Assembly (NCBI GenBank): GCA_032433765.1 | Contig: JAVIAB010000059.1 | Coordinates: 60,695,582-60,759,581 of the forward strand | DNA: 64,000 nucleotides | Direction of reading: 5' to 3' | Source of the DNA: Megaustenia siamemsis | Lineage: Eukaryota > Mollusca > Gastropoda > Stylommatophora > Ariophantidae | In this document: positions 14,401 to 23,400 of the stretch, in pieces | How positions within the stretch are numbered: the stretch's first letter is position 1 | Layout of the letters: each line of letters begins with the position of its first letter | Program-made: the position numbers and the translations under genes | Notes under the pieces: generated by a model | Database searches by the model: none | What the model was told of the DNA's origin: nothing | What the model saw: the letters and a program-made list of their open reading frames with translations, nothing else

Positions 14401-17400
14401 GAGAGTGTCGCAACTAATGTCCACTGCTTCATTGATTCATGAGGTCATTTCCTTTATCCACGACTGAGGTCATTCCCTTTAACTACCACTAAGGTCATTC
14501 CCTTTATCCACGGCTGAGGTCATTCCCTTTACCCACGACTGAGGTCATTCCCTTTAACTACCACTAAGGTCATTCACTTTATCCACGACTGAGGTCATTC
14601 CCTTTACCCACGACTTAGGTCATTCCCCTTATCCAATACTAAAGTCAGTGCCTTTATCTAATACTGAGGTCATTCCCTTTATCCACGACTGAGGTCATTC
14701 CCTTTAACTACCACTAAGGTCATTCCCTTTACCCACGACTTAGGTCATTCCCCTTATCCAATACTAAAGTCAATGCCTTTATCTAATACTGAGGTCATTC
14801 CCTTTATCCACGACTGAGGTCAATCCCTTCATCAATTACTGAGGCAAATAGTAACCTATTCATCCACTACTGAAATTAATAACTTCATCCACAACTGAGG
14901 TGATTTCCTTTATTCACAAATGGGTTCATTCCATTTATCCACAACTGATGTCATTACCTTTATTTATAACTGAGAGTATTTCTATTATCCACAACTGAAA
15001 TCATTATCTTTATCCACAAAACTGGGGTCATTATCTTTATCCACAACTGAAGTCATTCCCATTACCCACAACTGAAGTTATCCCCTTTATCCACTACCGA
15101 GGCTAATCCTTTCATCCACAACAATTCCTTTATTGTCTACTGGGGCTAATTTGTTCATTAAACAATTGAGGTCAGTATATTCATCGACTACTGAGGTTAT
15201 TCCCTTTATTCACGCTGTGGTCATTCCTTTATCCACAGCTGTGGTCATTCCTTTATCCACAGCTGTGGTAATTAATTGTGTCCACAACTGTCAGCATTAC
15301 CTTTATCGACAACTGTGAGCATTACCTTTATCCACAATTGAGGTCATTCCCTTTATCCACAACTCTAGCCATTCCCTTTATCCACAACTGAGGTCATTCC
15401 CTTCATCCTTTCTTTCATCCAATATTTAAGGCAATCCCTTCATCCATTGTTGTTATTGAAGTTAATCCGTTTATCCGCTACTGAATTTTTTTTATCAAGT
15501 GTCTAGAACAACTCTCTTATCTATAACACAAAGATAAGTAAGTATCCCAGTTCTGGTCCAAATCTATTAATGATTTAATTTAGAAATTGTAATCTCTTAA
15601 CAACAAAGTGTTATGGCATTAATGGTAATAATGGTATGGTATTAATAACTAATTTTGCATCTTCTAAATAGATCCAGGTAAAAAATGTGTGTGGGGAGGT
15701 CCCGTCTGGCGCACAGAGAACTGCGAGTGTAAACTGCCATTCAGCTGTGAAAAACGGTAAGAGCATCGTCATTTCGTATTCTAACCTATTGCTTATGCCT
15801 ATGAGTTATAGATAGAGGTGTTTTATACAAACATGAAAACAAATTTAAATCCCATAGAAATCCTCTTATGCAGTCTCTATTGTCAATCAAACGTACTATT
15901 AACCCTTAAGTATGCATGTGAAAGCTGGAAAACAACAAGAGATATAGAAACAAAGTTGAACGCATTCGAAAATAAATGTCTAAGGAAAATACTTGGTATA
16001 GCGTGGAACGAATTCAAAACAAACGAGAAAATTAGAGAAATCACTAATCAACCACTAATATCTTCAGTAATAAAGAAAAGACGATGGTCATATGCTGGGC
16101 ATGTGATGAGAAGAGATAATAACCGAATAGCAAAGCAAGCCCTCATGTGGGAAACAACAGGTAAGAGGAAAAGATAAAGACCCAGAGAGACACTGAGAAG
16201 AACATTTATGAGAGAGGCAAGAGCAGCAGGAAATGGCTCCCTCAATGAGATAGAGCTGCTTGCACAGAACAGAGACACATGGCGAGATTTGATAAAATAT
16301 CTTTAAAAGAATTGAAAACTGCTAGAACAATAATTCAAATAAGAGAGGGAGTATCTTGGTCTACGCCCTATGGGCCGGCTACGGGTCGTAAGGTCAATAG
16401 ATAGATAGATATTGTCAAACCCCATATAAATCCGCTTATGAAGTCTATATTGTCAAACCCCATATAAATCCGCTTATGAGGTCTATATTGTCAAACCCTT
16501 TATAGATCCGCTTATGAAGTCCATATTGTCAAACCCCATATAAATCCCCCGATGCAGCCTTCGATTAGCGGGATAGAGTTTTGCCCTACCAAGTGAGGAG
16601 TAAGACGTCTCCTTTCGTCCGCTAGTCTTCGGGACACCATTGGGCATAGTGAAGCTCCCGTTTAGCCTCCCTATCAGGGTTATGTAAGGCCATTGGAGCG
16701 GGTGGTTGATGGTGTTGTGGGAGGAACCGAGAAGTAGTGCCGGTTATGGTCCCCACGCCGCGATGTCAGGCAGAGGATCTCATGTTTAGAGACAATGGTT
16801 GCGCTCTCCGGCCAGTACAGTCACTGTCAAAAAGGAAAGGATGACAAACTATCTTCTTAAATTGCCTGGACTAATCATGTTAAAACATAACTTAATATTT
16901 ACAGCTAACGACGTTAATAGGGACTCCACAACCACCTCGTCCGGTAGGGAGCGTCATGTGCTACAAGTGACACCCGATCGTCATCAAGCTGCTGTATGCA
17001 AGATCAACAATAAAGATACACTAGCAATAGGAACCTGGAACATTAGATCAGCATTGCAGGTTGGAAAACTAGAAAACATTAACCAAGAAATGAAGAGAAT
17101 GAAATTGAACATTTTGGGACTATGTGAGGTTAGATGGAAAGGAGCAAGATTATTACACGTGACAGTGGAAATATAATTTACTCTGGGGGAACCACACACG
17201 AAAAAGGAGTAGGCATAATGTTAGATAGCGAAAGAAGCAAAACAATGAAAGTATTTAAGCCAGTATCTGATAGAATTCTGTTAGTAAAATTGAGAGGTAG
17301 ACCAATGGATATCAACATAATTCAAGCTTATGCACCAACAAGTAATAACGAAGAAGACATTGACACGTTTTACAAGCTAGAAATGACCATGGAACAGTGT

Positions 17401-20400
17401 AAATCCCAAGAAATAACTATTATATTAGGGGATTTCAATGCAAAGGTAGGAACAGCTAACGTGTAAAATGTGACTGGAGGATATGGCCTTGGAGAGATGA
17501 ATGACAGTGGGGATAGATTGATAGATTGGGCAAAGGCAGATGAAATGATTATATGTAACACCTGGTTCAAACAACACCCTAGGCGACTATGGACATGGCA
17601 AAGCACAGACAAAAATGTACACAATCAAATTGATTTTATACTGGTACAGAGAAGATTCAGGAATGGGCTAACGTCTGTTAAAACAAGGCCAATGAGCAGA
17701 TTGCAATAGTGACCATGTACCAGTAGTTGGAAAGATAAGAATAAAACTGCGGAAGGCACAGAAATCACCAAGAAATATAATATTAGAACTAGATATACTA
17801 AGAGTAGATAAACAGATGAGTGATAGGTACAGCACGATAATACAAAATAGATATAATGCTATTGTGAAAATACAGGTCATGAGGAACCGTGAGAAAAGCT
17901 CAAACAATCGATTCAGCAAACATAAAAAAGTGATATCAGTGATTAAAAAATCAACAAAAAGAAATGGATGTCAGAAGAAGTATTAGAACTAATGGACAAA
18001 AGTCGAAAACATAAGAAAGAAGAACGGACATACAAAATATTGCACAAAGAGATCCAGAAGAAATGCAGAGAAGCAAAGGAAGGATAGTTAAAACAGAAAT
18101 GTGAAGAAATTGAAAAAAACAACAAAAGAAAGACTCAACATTTTTATGCACAATCAATTAAATGAATTACTAGAAAGAAAATAAGTCAAAGTTTCGGGAT
18201 GTGTGAAATCAAAGGAGGGAAATATAATCATGGGACAGGAGAAGACAATGAAAAGCTGGAAAGAATATATCAGTCAACTCTATGATGATGAAAGACCAGA
18301 GCTAAACAATTCCAACAAAGACACAGGACCACCAATAATGTAGAGCGAAGTGGAGGATGCAATTCAACACATGAAAAGAGACAAAGCTCCAGGTCCCGAC
18401 AATATAACATTAGAAGAGATAATGCATTAGGAGAGCTGGGAGTACAAGTCATAACAAAACTACTCAATGATATATATATAACACTGGACACATACCAGAA
18501 GATCTACTAAAATGTATCTATTGGTTATTGGTTATGGAAGGCCTCGGTATCACAGCAAACGAATTAAAATCCATAATTGCTCAACCGCCCGTGCCAGTGG
18601 AATCATCCGAATTACTAACTCATCTCCCAAACAAAGAAAGGTAACTGTAGTCCCCATCGTAGCAGTCTCAGCACACGCCAAAAGACATAAGGCGAAACCG
18701 CGCAGAGAGTCAACACAGCCAACTGTTCCCTGTCATACGATATCATCATTCATCGTAAACAAGCGGGATATCGAAGCAGGATCAAAACGGATGAGACACA
18801 CAGCTCACGGTGTGCACAGAGCACTTAACTCAGTAGCTCCTGCAACAAGCCGGTCTTGGAATATGAGGAAACTGCAAGAAGGAACACTTTTCAGACATAG
18901 CCTTCAATGGTTCCTGCCGCCTATCCACCATATACCATGGGAGTTCACGTCCTCCCGAAAATGATGATCGTCATAGCACTTGATGATGTTAGGCCATCAT
19001 TGATGATTCCAATTCCAAACATATAGACACACAGTGGTGGTAAGTTATCATTTCCAATCCAACAGAAGCCACATGACCTGTAGTTAGTAAAACCACAGAG
19101 AGAATATGATTTTGTGACCTTCACTGATTCACTCTTAGATGTGGATGTGTAGTTTACACAAGAGGAGAAGTTTTCAACTACAGTGATCCCATTTAAGGCA
19201 ATTATGGGATAGCAAGGCAAGTCTCCTTTATAGCAGCAGAACTTGATGTTCTCCGCTCCCTTCTTGTAGCTGCCGCCACACGATTCTGATGTCTCATTAA
19301 CTTGGACATCATTCAAGAACAATGTCAGATTAACATTCCATAGATATGGCTCTGCTGATGAAATGCTTGGTGCAACAGTTGTATCAATCATACTGGAGGC
19401 TCCTGGTCTTTGGTCATTAATATCACAGACGGCACATGATGTTGTTATATTCAGTATTTCTTTCTGGGGTGTAAATATGTGGCACATACATGGAGAGTGG
19501 TTTGTGGTCACAGTAATCCCATTAAAGGCAATTCTAGGGTAGCATGGTATAGCTGTTTCAGAACAGCACAATCCTGTGATGTTTTCTGTGTTCGCTATAA
19601 AGCTGCTGGTGCTACACAATCCTGACCAATTATAGGTGTGGACATTATTCACTTGCAATGAGAAAACTGTTTTGTTTACATCATAAACCTCTGGAAGCGA
19701 ATCATTTATGGGACTAATAGTACAATTTATTCTTCCATCGGGGATATCTTCATTGAGTCCCCCCAAAAAAAAAGTCTTTGGTTAAAAAGCACATATGCTT
19801 TTGAGTGAAACACAAAATGAGCCCACTTCAATGATTCAAAATGATCCTTGCCAATGCCATCCGTTTGCACAAGTTAGGTCCTTAGCTACCAAGGTCACAG
19901 ACGTCCGAAACGAATTAACGACTTTATCTACAGCGTAGGTTAACGAACTGTGAACAAACATTTATGTTCAAACCCTTGAATACATTTTCAAAAGTCTGCC
20001 AACTCGCCGCTATAAACTATATCGTGTTGTTCAATGTAAACATTGCTCAGTCCATAGCTCGAATATAAATAAGCGGCCATTTTGGTGCGTCCCATGACGT
20101 CCTAAAATTTATCTTTGTAGCCATACCGAAGAAGTCAGGCGTCACTGATTGTCAAGACCATCGCACTATTAGTCTCACGAGCGATATGACGAAAATATTA
20201 CTAAGAATCATCATGAGACGTGTTAGGAACAAAATAAAACCAGAAATAAGTGAGGAACAATGTGGATTTGTGAAGGAAAGGGCGCAAATAATGCAATATA
20301 TATCTTAAGAACATTGATAGAAAGAGCTATAGAAAGATCTAAGAAAGATCTATATATGTGCTTTATAGACTAGACAAAACATGTGACAAAGTAAAGCATG

Positions 20401-23400
20401 TGGAAATAATCAACATTCTGGAGAAATTAAACATTGATGGCAAGGATCTGGGAATAATAAAAAACATGTACTGATAACAAACAGCAGCTATACGAATTAG
20501 CACGCAAACAGGACAAATGCAATATATAAAACAAGGAGTCAGACAAGGCTGTGTTCTGTCGCCGGATTTGTTTTCATTTTACAGCGAGCATATTATGAGA
20601 TCAATAGATGACAAACAAGGAATTCAAGTCAATGGTAAGTTAACAAGTAATGGTCATATCGATGAAGTACTCATCACCATCATGCAACATAAAAATAAAC
20701 AGGACAAATCTGAAACAAGTGCAACGCGTCAAATACTTGGGCATAATAATAACATCAGATGCACAACGGAAATAAAAAGCAGAATTGTTCAGGTCAAAAT
20801 AGCATTTCATAAAAAGAAAAATATCTTATGCAACAATCACACAAACATATCTATGTCAATAGAAGTGAGAAAGAGAGTCCATTGGTGCTATATAAACCAA
20901 TTCTGACATGATATTTCGGTATGGCACATGATGATGATGATGATGCAGTCTTTATTGTCAAAACCCATATACATCCCATACATTCCCCCTATGAAGTATA
21001 TTGTCAAACTCCATATAAATCCCCCTATGAAGTCTATTGTCAAGCCCCATATAAATCCCCATATGAAGTTTATTGTCAAACCCCATATAAAACCCTATAT
21101 GAAGTTTATTGTCAAACCCCATATAAAACCCTATATGAAGTTTATTGTCAAACCCCATATAAATCCCCATATGAAGTTTATTGTCAAACCCCATATAAAA
21201 CACTATATGAAGTTTATTGTCAAACCCCATATAAATCCCCATATGAAGTCTATTATCAAACCTCATATAAATCCCCATATGAACTTTATTGTCAAACCCC
21301 ATATAAAACCTCCTATGAAGTATATTGTCAAACCCCATATAAATCCCCCTATGAAGTCTATTGTCAAACCCCATATAAATCCCCATATGAAGTTTATTGT
21401 CAAACCCCATATAAAACCCTATATGAAGTCTATTGTCAAGCCCTATATAAATCCCCATATACAGGCTCTATTGTGAAACCTGTCATGATTCGTCTTACCA
21501 TGATCATTGAGTGCCGTCTCCGCATCGAAGGTTGGCTATCATGGAACTCCATTCCGCTTTGCTTTGATGGTGTAGGTTATCATAGGATGACTTGTTCATC
21601 TTTTGAAGTTAATCGTCCATATTAATCTTGGTCTGCCTCTGCCTCTTTTATCTTGTTTTCTCCCTTCCAAGATTATTTTTAGTACGTTTAAAACATTTGT
21701 CTTGTTTAAATTGTGTTTAGTAGTTCTCTTTCCAGTTTAGCTGGTTTTAGACTTCATCATTTGGTATCTTTTATTTCTATACAATTCTACCTATTTTTCT
21801 AGAAATCCTGACTCCAACTTTCTGTTCTATTTTCTTGTCTTATGTCCATGTTTCTGCACCATTCAAGAATGTTGAAATTTTGTAGCATTTTGTTATTCTT
21901 AGTTTTAGCCTTGGTATTACTTGTTTTGATGTTAGTATTTTTTCATGACATTAAAATTATTGGTTGTTACTCCTATTCTTTTGTTTATGTCAGTTTTACA
22001 TTGTCCATCCTTGGTTATAATATGTCCAAGGTAGTTGTAGGTAGCTCTGATCTGTTTTCAGGTCGATTCCTTCAATTTAGATATCCACTTGTGGGTTTTG
22101 AGATTTTATCTTTGTTTATGATAATATTTTTAGAATCTTTTTGATATTAAAATCCATTGTTTTATTTTGTTTGTCATGTTTATTTCATTAAGTAATTGTT
22201 GTGGTTCATTAGTATTTTCTGGGAGCCGCGATAGCTTAGTGGTTAGTGAACTGGACTACAAAGGACAAGAGGTAGGGTTCGATCCCAACCGACGGCTTTC
22301 GGTTTACCCACCCTTTAATGGGTACCGGATTTTTTTCTGGGAAAGTAAAGCTGCACGGGCGTAATACCGACAACATTACCCCAAAAATCATGTGCCTGTC
22401 AAAGGTCTGTAAAATGGATGGTCACTAACACCATATTCCCTACAAGCCACTTGGCGTGACAGGGGTACTTTCCTTTTTTTAATTAGTACTTTCTGCTAGT
22501 AATACAGTATCATCAGTGTAACTTTGGTTATTGATTATCTTTTCATTAAAGTTTAGGCCTAGCATCTGTGTGATGTTTTAAAAGATTTGCTCAGTGTATA
22601 GATTGAGCAAGATTGGTGATAGGATGCATCCCTGTCTTAATCCTGTTTTTATATCAATAGTCAATCCGAGTTTCAATGTGTATATTAGTTGTATGTATGT
22701 GTCATCTAGATGTATAACATTTAGGCAGTCTATATGTTGTTTATGGTGTAAACTCTCCAAAGCTTAACTGCAGTCAATGAAGCAGGCCTATTTTGGCTTG
22801 TTTACTCCTGTGTATTTTTCGATTAATGTCCTCCTCCAGAATATGCCTTTTTTTGCCCCACTGTTTTTCCTAAATTTAAATTGCTGCTCTTCTAATTAAA
22901 TATTGATTTTATTCTTAATCCTTCCTTGTATAACTTTTAGCAAGATTTTTATTACCTGGCTCTTTAGACTTATTGTTCTAAAATTACTGCATTTACACGC
23001 ATCATTATTTTTAGGCAATAGAGTAAAAGTGGATGTTTTTAGTTTCGCTGGTATGTATCCTGAATGGTGTATGTTATTGCATTGTCTACAATCACGTCAA
23101 TGACATAATATTCTAGTGTCTGTTTCACACTATATCTCTGTCTGTCTGCTGTCAGGTCCTGCTGCATTTTCTCTTTTTCATTGTTCTTATAGCTTTGTCC
23201 ACTTTAGATTTTAATAATGCATTGTGTACATTGTTTAACTGGTTTCTTGTCCCTTTTATTGATATCATCATAAATCCCACTATATAGTCTCTGTTTTGAA
23301 AACCCATAGAAATCTCCCTATGCAATTTCTATTGTAAATCTCCTTAAAAATTCTTCTCTGCTGCCCTTGTTTGGGCACTTTAGTATATCTACTAAGCTAT

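Larger units (their letters stand above)
16554..20940 (+). mobile_element. LINE-A2: RTE-like retrotransposon, 5' region to tail, split by a nested retroposon
   Basis: About 2.8 kb of LINE sequence. A GC-richer 5' leader (16554-16930) has no long frame. The endonuclease starts about 17025 (IGTWNIRSALQVGKLENI), then YAPTSNNEEDIDTFY and ILGDFNAKVG (about 17430), and QIDFILVQRRFRNG (about 17630). The RT begins near 18340 (EDAIQHMKRDKAPGPDNI). It is cut at about 18519 and resumes at 20102 with PKKSG and DHRTISLTSDMTKILLRIIM, then QGCVLSPDLFSFYSEHIM (about 20550). The rest is internally deleted, and the end GGTATGGCACATGATGATGA is the family terminus also seen at 42957 (-). Multiple stops make it dead. 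Confidence 0.88.
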
